A stretch of 39,039 bases of DNA from Synergistaceae bacterium. GTDB taxonomy: Bacteria > Synergistota > Synergistia > Synergistales > Synergistaceae. The position numbers and the translations under genes were made by a program. The notes under the pieces were generated by a model, which ran no database searches, had not been told where the DNA came from, and saw nothing but the letters and a program-made list of their open reading frames with translations. Location: the NCBI GenBank assembly GCA_012728235.1, contig JAAYFL010000029.1:1-39039 (forward strand). Direction: 5' to 3'. Below, piece by piece: positions 25,664 through 33,705 of the stretch (within the stretch, counting starts at the first letter, position 1; the number at the start of each line of letters is the position of its first letter).

Positions 25664-25788
25664 TCTCGAGAATTCAGACAGGCTCTGCAGCGATTAGACG
25701 CATTAGCTCCTTTATCTTTAACCGAGTTTCTATTTTATTTTTTGTTTTACACAAATAAAGAATCAACTATTTTAAGAGGGAGGATATT

Positions 25789-26118
25789 ATGAGATTTCTA
25801 TTTTTTTTATTGATCGGAACTATGATATTCGGCTTTAAATTTCCGGCTTATGTCATGTTATTCGCTCTTCTTGCCATTGTATTGTTTTTTGTAATGATGT
25901 TTAACTTGGCACGAAAGGGAGGCGCTTTTAAAATATATACCAACCGCCCCTTTACTCAATATAAAGACTTTTCCGACAGATCGGGAAGCGCTTCCGAAAG
26001 ATATCACGGAGAGACTGTTATTGATATAGACACTCCAATGCAAACACACGAACCGGATATTTTTGAAGAAGAGGGAGAGATTATAGAGCTGCCTTCTTCT
26101 GCTCTAAGAAAAGAGTAG
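25789..26118 (+). CDS. Small membrane protein of unknown function, 109 aa
   Basis: Two hydrophobic segments close together (about 2-20 and 21-42; FLFFLLIGTMIFGF, YVMLFALLAIVLFFVMMFNL) are followed by a short basic patch (RKGGAFKIYTNRPF) and an acidic cytoplasmic or periplasmic tail (DIFEEEGEIIELPSS). I do not recognise a family. A good AGGGAGG lies before the ATG. It is on the same strand as rlmN, 125 bases downstream, with no clear hairpin between. The tail could be a protein interaction surface, but nothing shows a partner. Confidence 0.7.
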   Translation: MRFLFFLLIGTMIFGFKFPAYVMLFALLAIVLFFVMMFNLARKGGAFKIYTNRPFTQYKDFSDRSGSASERYHGETVIDIDTPMQTHEPDIFEEEGEIIELPSSALRKE

Positions 26119-26225
26119 TTACGTATAATTGAAAAAAACATAAAGAAATTGTAATCTTTTTAAATACTGTCGTGCCACACTACGTTAATTCTATCGCTCT
26201 TTTATAATTTTTTTATTTTCGTGCT

Positions 26226-26468
26226 CTAACACTCCAAAAGCTTTTCCTTCTCTGAGCGCTTGAGCTTTTTGATTTCCATCTCACGAGAGAGCGCTTCTTC
26301 CTTGGTTTCGAAAGACTCTGTATAACACAGCAAAACAGGAGTTCTGCCTCTAGTATATTTTGCTCCGGACCCATTGTTGTGAGCCAGAATACGTTTATCC
26401 ACGTCATATGTCCAACCCGTGTAGAGTGTACTGTCAGAACATCTAACAATATATACATAGGCCGTCAT
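26226..26468 (-). CDS. GIY-YIG domain protein of the UPF0213 (YhbQ) type
   Basis: 80-aa single-domain protein with the GIY-YIG core: VYIVRCSDSTLYTGWT, the conserved Arg in DKRILAHNNG, KYTRGRTPVLLCY, and the terminal Glu region ALSREMEIKKLKR. Members of this small family are predicted structure-selective nucleases; some have been linked to DNA repair. Its ATG overlaps the stop of the upstream secreted-protein frame in ATGA (26465-26468), so its translation is probably coupled to it. A longer reading in another frame (26213-26458) is a shadow. Confidence 0.9.
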   Translation of the reverse strand: MTAYVYIVRCSDSTLYTGWTYDVDKRILAHNNGSGAKYTRGRTPVLLCYTESFETKEEALSREMEIKKLKRSEKEKLLEC

Positions 26469-26818
26469 ATCGAATAGGTTCCTTCCGGCATATTTCTCTC
26501 TCTGTGTTGTTGAGGTGTCGTAAATATGTCCACCCCAAACTGTCTTAATAAGAACTTAATAAAACCTGCAGGAGACAGTTCCCCGCTCTCAATGAGACTA
26601 TTAAACGCTCGTACAATTTTAGAAAATATTAATATATTTTTTGTGAAATCAAAAGGACCGGTAAAGCGAGATATAAAGCTGCCCCAGTCTGTTAATTTCT
26701 CCAAAAAGCTCTCAACCCCCGAGTCTTTTCTCACGAGAGAAACATTTGCAAAAGATGGGGTTGAGCTAAATATAACGCTTATTAAAATCAGAACCGTAAT
26801 AATTTTTTTTATCTTAAT
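26465..26818 (-). CDS. Secreted protein of unknown function with an apparent AUU start, 117 codons
   Basis: The first conventional start in this frame (GTG at 26734) cuts off a perfect signal peptide. Reading upstream, the frame continues through KIKKIITVLILISV and IFSSTPSFA to an ATT codon at 26818, with an in-frame TAG just before it. GGAGAGG (complement of 26825-26831) is 6 bases upstream of this ATT. Signal peptidase would cleave after SFA, leaving about 93 residues (NVSLVRKDSGVESFLEKLTDWGSF...). The mature part is helical and has no cysteine. I do not recognise the family. It follows the radical SAM gene by 67 bases and overlaps the GIY-YIG gene by ATGA. The plus-strand frame at 26526-26885 is a shadow. 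Confidence 0.7.
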   Translation of the reverse strand: MKIKKIITVLILISVIFSSTPSFANVSLVRKDSGVESFLEKLTDWGSFISRFTGPFDFTKNILIFSKIVRAFNSLIESGELSPAGFIKFLLRQFGVDIFTTPQQHRERNMPEGTYSI

Positions 26819-26885
26819 CTACGACCTCTCCACAACCTTTTCATATATTACCACTTATTCTTTTATGTATTTTATTAAAACCTAA

Positions 26886-28184
26886 CTATGCTTTCCGTGA
26901 TGCCAAATCTTTTAGCTCTTGCAGCTCTTCCGGCTCCATATTCTTCGATATCCAAGATGAGTAGACAGAATTATTATGTAGCAGAGGTTCCGTGGCAAGA
27001 GCAGGAATCTCCTTAACAGCATGTGCGAATGTAACTGTTCCCGGAATGGGAGAAAATTCTGCAAGTTTAGGTTTGCCGCCGCAATCTCGGACAAATCTTA
27101 TTGTATCCTTCACTGACTTCAAACTCTGTCCGGGCAAGCCTAAAAGAATATATGTCTCACAGTCATTCGTGCTATAACCAACATTTAAAAGGTTTTTAAC
27201 GGCGCTTTCATACTCATTCCACTTTACTTTATCACTGCCTGTTCTTGCAATTTCTGTGTCGATACTCTCAAGGGACAGTCTTAACGTGACAAAGTTTGTG
27301 CTCTTTAACATTTCCGCACATTTCGCATCTATCTCTCTTACGTGAAGACCGTTAGGAGTATGTAGACGGATAGAAGATTTATAAAAAGCTGAGATTTTTT
27401 CAAAGAGAGGATAAGAATAGGCTTCTTTATTTAATAGAAGTGCATCATCATAAAATGCAAAGTCAGTCGCTCCAAGATTGTTTTGCATCTCTATTTCTCC
27501 GAGTACCTCAGCAATGTTTCGTTTATAAAATGTGGGCCATAAAATATTTGAAGCACAGTATTCACATGAAAGAGGGCAACCGAAAGAGGTCATAGTTACT
27601 CCATATGTTATATTTTCATAAAGATTCATAGCAGGATAGGGAACATCAGGTAGCCAATTGTCTGTGACAATGTAGTCTGCCGCAAGAGTTTCGGTGTGTT
27701 TCGGACATAATTTGGCATAGATTCCTCCAAGAATGATAGGCGTGTCATCAAATATCTCACGAGTGAGATCTATTATTTCTTTTACTCCGCCATACCAGTA
27801 GGTCATAAGAGAGGTCAAAAACACAACGTCCGGTTTGCCAATGGCAAGCAGCTTTTTCCTTATCTCTTCTGTTCCTAATCCAAATCGATGATACCTTCTT
27901 TTTATTCCCTGATATACAGGAGGTTTATTTATCTCCACAGAATCTATTCTCGCTCTGCCATAAGTTTTTATTTGGGATGACCCCTCATGTATTGAATCAA
28001 GAAGAAAAACTTCGTTTCCGTTCCTTTTTAACTTTTCAAGAAGATAGAGTAATCCCATCGGTTTAGACCAAAGATCAGCAAAAGAAAAATCATAAACGGG
28101 AGGATTGATCCCGATTATTTTTTGTCCTGTCAGAGATAATATTTCATTTATACTTTTTTTTACGTTTTGCATAGACCTCACCAT
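26886..28184 (-). CDS. Radical SAM protein with an N-terminal B12-binding-like domain
   Basis: 432-aa protein. Residues about 20-190 resemble the Rossmann-like cobalamin-binding domain of B12-type radical SAM enzymes (PPVYDFSFADLWSKPMGLLYLLEKLKRNGNEVFLLDS, VFLTSLMTYWYGGVKEIIDL, IILGGIYAKLCP), though the DxHxxG cobalamin motif is not visible. The radical SAM motif is CPLSCEYC (C203, C207, C210), followed by FAFYDDALLLNKE and, near 350, LLGLPGQSLKSVKDTIRFV. The substrate is unknown. The start is uncertain: ATG at 28184 has no ribosome-binding site, while ATG at 28172 has GGTGAGG only 3 bases upstream. A hairpin with a T-tract ends 5 bases before the first ATG. It is followed by the secreted protein and the GIY-YIG gene. 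Confidence 0.85.
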   Translation of the reverse strand: MVRSMQNVKKSINEILSLTGQKIIGINPPVYDFSFADLWSKPMGLLYLLEKLKRNGNEVFLLDSIHEGSSQIKTYGRARIDSVEINKPPVYQGIKRRYHRFGLGTEEIRKKLLAIGKPDVVFLTSLMTYWYGGVKEIIDLTREIFDDTPIILGGIYAKLCPKHTETLAADYIVTDNWLPDVPYPAMNLYENITYGVTMTSFGCPLSCEYCASNILWPTFYKRNIAEVLGEIEMQNNLGATDFAFYDDALLLNKEAYSYPLFEKISAFYKSSIRLHTPNGLHVREIDAKCAEMLKSTNFVTLRLSLESIDTEIARTGSDKVKWNEYESAVKNLLNVGYSTNDCETYILLGLPGQSLKSVKDTIRFVRDCGGKPKLAEFSPIPGTVTFAHAVKEIPALATEPLLHNNSVYSSWISKNMEPEELQELKDLASRKA

Positions 28185-28186
28185 TT

Positions 28187-28224
28187 CGTAAAAAAAGACT
28201 GCAGAGAAGATCTCAACAGTCTTT
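28187..28224 (-). terminator. Terminator hairpin after sufB, abutting the radical SAM start
   Basis: AAAGACTG (28194-28201) pairs with CAGTCTTT (28217-28224). Inside, GAGA (28204-28207) pairs with TCTC (28211-28214) after a 2x2 internal loop. On the minus strand TTTTTTT follows. It is a plausible sufB terminator, and because the next ATG is 5 bases beyond the T-tract it could also act as an attenuator. Confidence 0.6.
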
Positions 28225-28240
28225 GTGCTTTAATCTTAAT

Positions 28241-28266
28241 TATGCAGAGAAAGATCTCTTTGCATA
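28241..28266. other. Second hairpin in the sufB-radical SAM gap
   Basis: TATGCA (28241-28246) pairs with TGCATA (28261-28266). GAGA and TCTC form an inner stem after a 2-base bulge, the same GAGA/TCTC core as in the neighbouring hairpin. On the minus strand TATAAT (complement of 28266-28271) overlaps its edge and may be the -10 of the radical SAM gene. Confidence 0.4.
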
Positions 28267-28289
28267 TTATACTTGTTGTCCCAGAAACA

Positions 28290-29207
28290 TTATTTCAGGA
28301 ACCCTTTTAAAATTGTTTCTTCCGCCTCTTCATTTGTTAATCCTAGAGACATTAATTTTGTCATCTGCTCTGAGGCAATTTTGCCAATGGCGGCTTCGTG
28401 AATTAACTCTGCATCAGAAGCAAACGCAGATATCTCAGGGATAGACGAAACTTGTGCCTGATCCATAATAATTGAGTCGCACTGGATATGACCGCGACAT
28501 TTTCCGTAGCCGCACAACTTGAAATGAAAAACTTGCTTTGATTCGTCTTTTGCCACAGAACGAGAGATTATCTGTGCTGAGGCGTCCTCTCCGAGCAAAT
28601 TAATGGTTGTGTTTGATTCGGCTGTTTGATCCAAATCAGTAAGCAGTCTCTCCATCACTACCAAACTAGCATTTTTGTGTAAATGTACCTCTGTATCTCT
28701 TACTGTGTTGTCGACTCCCCTTATCTGAAGCATTTCCAGCTCAACGGTAGCGTCCTCTTCAACTTCTATCACTGTTTTGGGATTTAGGATTTTCATCCCG
28801 GTTCCCTCTCCCTCGCCGTAATGTTTTTCGATATATTTCATTTTCGCGCCCTTGCGTACAAAAAACTCGTGGATCCCATCATGTTGAGCTTTGTTACCGC
28901 ATGAATTGTGTATACCACAGCCAGCAACAATAGTAACATCTGAGTTCTCTCCCACTTCAAAACTGTTGTAAACCGTATCGGTCATGTTTTTTGAGATAAT
29001 AACCGGGATATAAACAGTTTCTCCTTTGGTTTCCGGTTTTATGATTACATCAATTCCCTGTTTGTCTTTCTTAGGGAGAATGTCTATATTTTCAGTTATG
29101 TGACGTTCTATGCCCTCTCCATCTTTTCTGATGTTATATGCACCTTCCGGAAGTTCTTCCAGCCCTGCAATTTGTGAGAGCATGTTTTTATCTATCGCAT
29201 TCAGCAA
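28290..29207 (-). CDS. sufB: SufB/SufD-type Fe-S cluster scaffold (single, SMS-like)
   Basis: 305-aa member of the SufBD family, shorter than E. coli SufB (about 495) and SufD (about 420), so close to the bare beta-helix core plus C-terminal helices. The C-terminal part has the family pattern: GKCRGHIQCDSIIMD (Cys243, aligned by eye with the key SufB cysteine), then ELIHEAAIGKIASEQMTKLMSLGLTNEEAEETILKGFL. CGIHNSCGNKAQHDG (97-111) holds further Cys and His. The start is TTG at 29207, 8 bases after GGAGG and inside the end of sufC, so translation is coupled. With SufC it would assemble clusters in the cytoplasm. No second SufBD, SufS or SufU gene lies here, as in the two-gene SMS (SUF-like minimal system). 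Confidence 0.9.
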   Translation of the reverse strand: MLNAIDKNMLSQIAGLEELPEGAYNIRKDGEGIERHITENIDILPKKDKQGIDVIIKPETKGETVYIPVIISKNMTDTVYNSFEVGENSDVTIVAGCGIHNSCGNKAQHDGIHEFFVRKGAKMKYIEKHYGEGEGTGMKILNPKTVIEVEEDATVELEMLQIRGVDNTVRDTEVHLHKNASLVVMERLLTDLDQTAESNTTINLLGEDASAQIISRSVAKDESKQVFHFKLCGYGKCRGHIQCDSIIMDQAQVSSIPEISAFASDAELIHEAAIGKIASEQMTKLMSLGLTNEEAEETILKGFLK

Positions 29208-29943
29208 CTGTATTCCCTCCTTTGTTGCAAATCTGACGGCAACGACAATCGGAGTCTATTTGGCGAATCTCACCAAGTATTTTTTCTCTATCGGTTATCT
29301 CTGAAACCGTACCGTCTGTTACCATTATGACTTCGTCAGCCAAATCCAGTATTCTCTCTTGATGAGAAACAATCAATATCGTAGTGTTATGTTTTTTATT
29401 CATGATTTCAAATGTTTCTCTCAGTCTTTGCATGCTCCATAAATCTATGCCTGCCTCGGGCTCATCAAATATAGCAAGTTTTAAATCTCTGGCTAAAATA
29501 GTAGCTATTTCTATTCTCTTCACTTCGCCACCGGAAAAGCTCGCGTTAATTTCTCGGTCTATATAATCTTGCGAACAGAGTCCAACATCGTAGAGAAGGT
29601 CACACATTTCAAGCAATCCTATATCGCCTGCCGCCATCTCTAAAAGTTCGCGGACTTTAATCCCCTTAAAACGTGCTGGCTGCTGGAAAGCATAGCCCAC
29701 ACCCATACGTGCTCTCTCATAGAGCTCTTTGTTTGTAATATCAACGCCATCAAGCAAGATTTGGCCAGCCGTAGGTTGATAGATGCCCATTATAGATTTG
29801 GAAATAGCAGATTTACCGCCTCCGTTAGGGCCGGTCATTACATATATTTTTTTGTCTTCAAGAGTGAAGTTTACATTTCTGAGTATTTCGACTTCACCAT
29901 CGTCGCCTTTTAGCGTTAATCCCAGGTTTTTAACTTCTAACAT
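29188..29943 (-). CDS. sufC: SufC ATPase of the Fe-S assembly system
   Basis: 251-aa ABC-type ATPase that powers the SufB scaffold. Motifs: Walker A GPNGGGKS (about 39-46), Q-loop in YAFQQPARFKGI, signature FSGGEVKRIEI, Walker B LAIFDEPEAGID and the switch histidine in ILIVSHQ. SufC-specific features are the EPEAGID sequence after Walker B and absence of membrane segments. AGGGAGAG precedes the ATG at 29943. It overlaps sufB by 20 bases and is the first gene of the two-gene operon. Confidence 0.95.
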   Translation of the reverse strand: MLEVKNLGLTLKGDDGEVEILRNVNFTLEDKKIYVMTGPNGGGKSAISKSIMGIYQPTAGQILLDGVDITNKELYERARMGVGYAFQQPARFKGIKVRELLEMAAGDIGLLEMCDLLYDVGLCSQDYIDREINASFSGGEVKRIEIATILARDLKLAIFDEPEAGIDLWSMQRLRETFEIMNKKHNTTILIVSHQERILDLADEVIMVTDGTVSEITDREKILGEIRQIDSDCRCRQICNKGGNTVAECDR

Positions 29944-30250
29944 TTATATCTCTCCCTAAAACAGCCCTACATCTTCCCGCAACATTTTTATAAAGGGAAA
30001 ACGTCTCTTTTGCTGACATGAGTTCGAAAAAATCGATTTTACATTATATCTTATTATCACAACTATTCATAATAAAAATAATCTTTTTAGACTATGAATT
30101 GTCTATCGGTGAGAATAACAAAATAACAACTGCTGTTCAAGCGTAAAATACCGAAAAACGCTGTTTCTCGCCTTTTGCCAAAATAAGAAAAGAATGTTTT
30201 TAGTATTAACACTTTCCTGCAGTAACGCCACTGTTTAAAGTTCGTTATTA
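29944..30250. other. 307-base gene-free region upstream of sufC
   Basis: It separates sufC (start) from recQ (end); both genes are on the minus strand. On the minus strand TATAAT (complement of 30043-30048) is a candidate sufC -10, about 100 bases upstream of the ATG, but the -35 is poor. No clear recQ terminator, regulator palindrome or small gene was seen. Confidence 0.45.
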
Positions 30251-32089
30251 CTAATAAAGTTTATTTTCTTTCCAACTTTTTATCACTCTGATAAAATCTT
30301 TCCCATATTTTTCGAGCTTTACTTCACCAACACCTGGCATTGCCATAAATTTACTTCTATTTGTGGGCTGTGCTATTGCCATGGCTGTTAGGCTTTTATC
30401 GGAAAATACAAAGAATGGAGGACGCCCTTCTTCTGTCGACAGCTGTTTCCTGAGTGAACGCAATATTTCAAATAGCTCTTCGTCCATCGTCCCTTCCGGA
30501 AGCTTTTCGGACGTGAGAGATGAGTCTTTAAAAATTCTTTTCTCGCCTTTTTGTCTCATTACTAGTTTTGAATCTCCGTTTAGAAAATCAATGCTTTTTT
30601 GATTGAAGGAAAGGACTGGAAACTCTGTGTCTTCTGTCTGCAAGAAGTTTTCGGAAATCAGAAAGTCTACTTTTCTTCGTAAACTTTTTACACTCTCTTC
30701 TTTCATTATTCCCCAGGTTGAAATTTTATCAAATCCCAAAGCCTTAATTTGTGCTTTTTTTGAGCCGCGAAGAACATCTATTAAGATAGAACTGCCGAAA
30801 TTACGGCCTCCGCTGCTTTCTTTCATGCGATAGACGGAAGAAAGTATTTTTTTTGCACTTTCTGTAATATCTACAAGTTCCGCCTCTGATTTACAGTTGC
30901 CGCAAGAACCACAGTTTTCTTTCTCAACTTCCTCTCCGAAGTAGCTCAAAATTGAAGCCCTGAGACATTTTTCTGAATGACAGTAATTTAGCATAACTCT
31001 AAGTTTTTTATAGTCCGCTTTTTTAATGTCAGTATTTTCAATTTGTGATATGAAGTAGCGAGCTGTAGTTATATCTTTAGCTCCAAACAAAAGAATACAG
31101 TCCGCCGGGAGCCCATCTCTTCCTGCCCGGCCTGCTTCTTGATAGTAAGCATCCATGTTAGGGGGCATATTATAGTGAATTACATATCGAACATTTGACT
31201 TATCTATGCCCATGCCAAAAGCGTTTGTCGCAACGATTATCCCTACTTCATCCGATATGAAAGCCTCTTGATTGCTCTTTCTCTCTTCATCACTCAACCC
31301 GGCATGATAGCGAACGGCAGATATCCCTGTGCGACATATCTTGCTACAAACTTCTTCCACATTTTTTCTCGTAGAACAGTAAATTATGCCGGAATGTGAG
31401 CGATGTTTTTTTACATAATTCAGCAGGAAATCTATTTTAATATCCGGATGCTCCACCTGAAAAAAAAGGTTTTCTCTATCGAAACCCGTTGCAATAATTA
31501 ACGGAGATATTAGTCCGAGACGTATCTTGATGTCTTCTTGCACTTCCGGAGTTGCGGTTGCTGTAAACGCAGCTACTACGGGTCGTTTACTCAGAGATGC
31601 TATAACGGGTGCAATATTCAAATATGCTGGCCTAAAATCGTGTCCCCATTGAGAAACACAGTGCGCCTCATCAATAACAAGCAGCTCTACTTTAATAGAG
31701 TGAAAAAAACGAAGAAAACTTTTATTGTTGAAGCGTTCTGGTGCAATATAGAGAAGTTTAACTTTTCCTTCCGCTACTAAATTAAAAGTTGAAACAACAT
31801 CATCCCACTCCATAGTGCTGTTTATGGAGACTGCTGATATGTCATTTTGTACAAGTGCATCAACTTGGTCTTTCATAAGTGAAATGAGAGGAGAAATTAC
31901 TACTGTTGTACTTTTGCTTAAAATAGCAGGAATCTGGTAACAAAGTGACTTCCCGGCTCCAGTTGGCATAACGCCAATTACGTCATCTCCTCTGAGTATG
32001 GCGTCGATAACGGGTTCCTGTCCTCTACGAAAAGATACGTATCCAAACTCATTTTTAAGAATATCTATTGGCAACTTAGATTGTGACAA
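30251..32089 (-). CDS. recQ: ATP-dependent DNA helicase RecQ
   Basis: 612-aa 3'-5' helicase of superfamily 2 used in recombination and repair. Walker A is PTGAGKSL (42-49), the DEAH box is at 140-143, the RecQ aromatic loop follows as CVSQWGHDFRP, motif III is FTATATP, and helicase motif VI is YYQEAGRAGRDG. The zinc domain has CHSEKCLRASILSYFGEE and CGSCGNC. The RQC domain follows, then a C-terminal HRDC domain (KQLSTEEGRPPFFVFSDKSL ... FMAMPGVGEVKLEKYG). It starts with TTG at 32089, preceded by AAGGGATGA; the ATG inside that sequence is in another frame. It is monocistronic. Confidence 0.96.
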   Translation of the reverse strand: MSQSKLPIDILKNEFGYVSFRRGQEPVIDAILRGDDVIGVMPTGAGKSLCYQIPAILSKSTTVVISPLISLMKDQVDALVQNDISAVSINSTMEWDDVVSTFNLVAEGKVKLLYIAPERFNNKSFLRFFHSIKVELLVIDEAHCVSQWGHDFRPAYLNIAPVIASLSKRPVVAAFTATATPEVQEDIKIRLGLISPLIIATGFDRENLFFQVEHPDIKIDFLLNYVKKHRSHSGIIYCSTRKNVEEVCSKICRTGISAVRYHAGLSDEERKSNQEAFISDEVGIIVATNAFGMGIDKSNVRYVIHYNMPPNMDAYYQEAGRAGRDGLPADCILLFGAKDITTARYFISQIENTDIKKADYKKLRVMLNYCHSEKCLRASILSYFGEEVEKENCGSCGNCKSEAELVDITESAKKILSSVYRMKESSGGRNFGSSILIDVLRGSKKAQIKALGFDKISTWGIMKEESVKSLRRKVDFLISENFLQTEDTEFPVLSFNQKSIDFLNGDSKLVMRQKGEKRIFKDSSLTSEKLPEGTMDEELFEILRSLRKQLSTEEGRPPFFVFSDKSLTAMAIAQPTNRSKFMAMPGVGEVKLEKYGKDFIRVIKSWKENKLY

Positions 32090-32147
32090 AATATCATCCC
32101 TTCATAATGCATCCGCAAAACAGTATAACATTTCAAAGGATGAATAG

Positions 32148-32195
32148 AAAAAACTCCACTTTCATTTTTTACGAAGTAGAGTTTTCTTTTTCTTT
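32148..32195. terminator. Terminator after the iron alcohol dehydrogenase gene
   Basis: AAAACTC (32150-32156) and ACTT (32158-32161) pair with AAGT (32074 plus 100, i.e. 32174-32177) and GAGTTTT (32179-32185) around one mismatch. On the minus strand GAGTTTTTTC follows, ending the alcohol dehydrogenase transcript before recQ. T-rich sequence is also present on the plus side. Confidence 0.7.
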
Positions 32196-32232
32196 CCTTG
32201 ATATTAGTGATAAAGCTTGGGAAACAGTGTTG

Positions 32233-33396
32233 CTATAAAGCTGCTTTAAATATGTTTAGAACGTCCTGAGAGTCCAATGGCTTGATATTTCCAATCTTTC
32301 CGTTCGAAACGGCATGTTTTGCCATCTCCTCAAATCTTTCTTCTCCAATGCCTATTTCTCTAAGTGTGGTGGGAATTCCTAGGGATACAAAGAAATCTCT
32401 CGTTTTCTGAATAGCCATACGGGCTATCTTGAAGTTGTAAACGGTGGGGTTAATTCCCCAAACATTTACTCCATATTCAACGAAGTTATCTACGGTATGT
32501 TTATCGAGCACATACTCCATCCAATGAGGCGTTAGAATCGCAAGTCCTACACCATGAGTTATGTCATAAAATGCACTCAGTTCGTGCTGCATTGCGTGTA
32601 CGCTCCACTCTGTCTCTTTCCCCAGACTTAAAAGGCCATTTATTGCAAGACTGGAAGCCCACATCAAGTTGGCTCTGGCCTCATAGTTCTCCGGCTCATC
32701 TATGGCGAGTTTCCCATATTTTATGCAAGTTAAAAGGAGTGCCTCTGACATTCTGTCTTGTAGATATGCACTTTTTGTGGTGCTGAAGTAGACTTCAAAA
32801 ATATGGCTCATTATATCTGCCGTACCGGCTGCAGTTTGTTCTTTAGGCACGGTAAAGGTATAAGTAGGATCAAGAATTGAGAACTTTGGAACCATTTCTT
32901 CGTGAAATGTAGAAAGTTTCTCATTAGTTTCTAAATTTGTTATTACTGCTCCGGCATTCATTTCAGAACCGGTTGCAGATAGGGTCAATACCGTTGCAAT
33001 AGGTAGAACTTTTTTGATTTTTCTGTAGTCAAGAACTATCTCCCACGGGTCTCCCTCGTAATAATAGCCGGCACCAATAACTTTTGCACAATCTATAACG
33101 CTTCCTCCGCCCACTGCGAGGATTAAGTCTATTTTGTTATCCTTACATAGCCTGATTCCGTCTCTTACGCTTGATATTTTCGGGTTGGGTTCAACTGAGG
33201 GAAGTTCGCAAAAATATATGTTGTTCTCTTTTAGAATTTTTACTACTTCCTCATATATCCCCGTTGCTTTTATGCTTCCTCCTCCATATACGAGAAGAAT
33301 TCTGCTCCCATATTTTTTTATTTGTTCTCCCAACACGTTAATCTGATTCTCACCAAAAAATATTTCAGTCGGCACAGAATAATAAAAATTTAACAT
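32233..33396 (-). CDS. Iron-containing alcohol dehydrogenase (butanol dehydrogenase-like)
   Basis: 387-aa group III alcohol dehydrogenase that interconverts aldehydes and alcohols with NAD(P)H. The nucleotide-binding motif is LAVGGGSVIDCAK. Metal ligands appear in GTADIMSHIFE and HAMQHELSAFYDITHGVGLA. Length and sequence pattern match the BDH/YqhD branch. The ATG at 33396 is chosen over one two codons upstream because AGGAGG is 8 bases before it and only 2 before the other. No other fermentation genes flank it. TTGTAA-16-TATAGT on the minus strand is a likely promoter. It probably disposes of reducing equivalents or detoxifies aldehydes. Confidence 0.93.
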   Translation of the reverse strand: MLNFYYSVPTEIFFGENQINVLGEQIKKYGSRILLVYGGGSIKATGIYEEVVKILKENNIYFCELPSVEPNPKISSVRDGIRLCKDNKIDLILAVGGGSVIDCAKVIGAGYYYEGDPWEIVLDYRKIKKVLPIATVLTLSATGSEMNAGAVITNLETNEKLSTFHEEMVPKFSILDPTYTFTVPKEQTAAGTADIMSHIFEVYFSTTKSAYLQDRMSEALLLTCIKYGKLAIDEPENYEARANLMWASSLAINGLLSLGKETEWSVHAMQHELSAFYDITHGVGLAILTPHWMEYVLDKHTVDNFVEYGVNVWGINPTVYNFKIARMAIQKTRDFFVSLGIPTTLREIGIGEERFEEMAKHAVSNGKIGNIKPLDSQDVLNIFKAAL

Positions 33397-33484
33397 GGTC
33401 ATTGCCTCCTCTGCAAAATAGACAATCCTTTTTGTATAAAATGTATGTCGCAGAAAAACTCAATTTATCATATGCGTATTTGGT

Positions 33485-33512
33485 ACTATATTTTTCTCAT
33501 AATACTTTACAA
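33485..33512 (-). promoter_or_regulatory. Candidate promoter of the iron alcohol dehydrogenase gene
   Basis: On the minus strand TTGTAA (complement of 33507-33512) and TATAGT (complement of 33485-33490) are 16 bases apart, about 90 bases upstream of the start codon. Confidence 0.4.
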
Positions 33513-33598
33513 TATAACATATCGTGCCACGGCTATAATATGTAGTTTCCCCGCTTGTATATGAGCGAAAACACTGTTTTAGGCAAAGGATTGTTTTT

Positions 33599-33607
33599 TG
33601 CTATAAT
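33599..33607 (+). promoter_or_regulatory. Extended -10 promoter of the DUF1538 operon
   Basis: TGCTATAAT at 33599-33607 is a perfect extended -10 element; there is no convincing -35, which extended -10 promoters can tolerate. It lies about 98 bases upstream of the TTG start. Confidence 0.5.
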
Positions 33608-33705
33608 CTTTCTATGATTCTATGATTTAATTCGATTTTTTATAAGAACATATTCTTTTTAAAAATTTAATATGAATGAGGGATTGATGAGAGGAGTTAG
33701 ATTGT

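Larger units (their letters stand above)
33397..33705. other. 309-base divergent promoter region
   Basis: It lies between the alcohol dehydrogenase (minus) and the DUF1538 gene (plus). It holds the two promoters listed separately and an extra TATAAT at 33534-33539 preceded by the near-palindrome CGTGCCACG (33523-33531). No coding frame with a good start was found. Confidence 0.5.

Noticed and set aside
26213-26458. 81-aa minus-strand frame
   Set aside because: It overlaps the GIY-YIG gene in another frame and lacks any family pattern.
26526-26885. 119-aa plus-strand frame
   Set aside because: It is antisense to the secreted-protein gene, whose signal peptide, ribosome-binding site and ATGA overlap explain the region better.
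33523-33545. Sigma-54 promoter, from TGGCACG on the minus strand
   Set aside because: The -24-like half is present, but the -12 half (TTGC at the right spacing) is not. A second TGGCACG near 26174 also lacks it.
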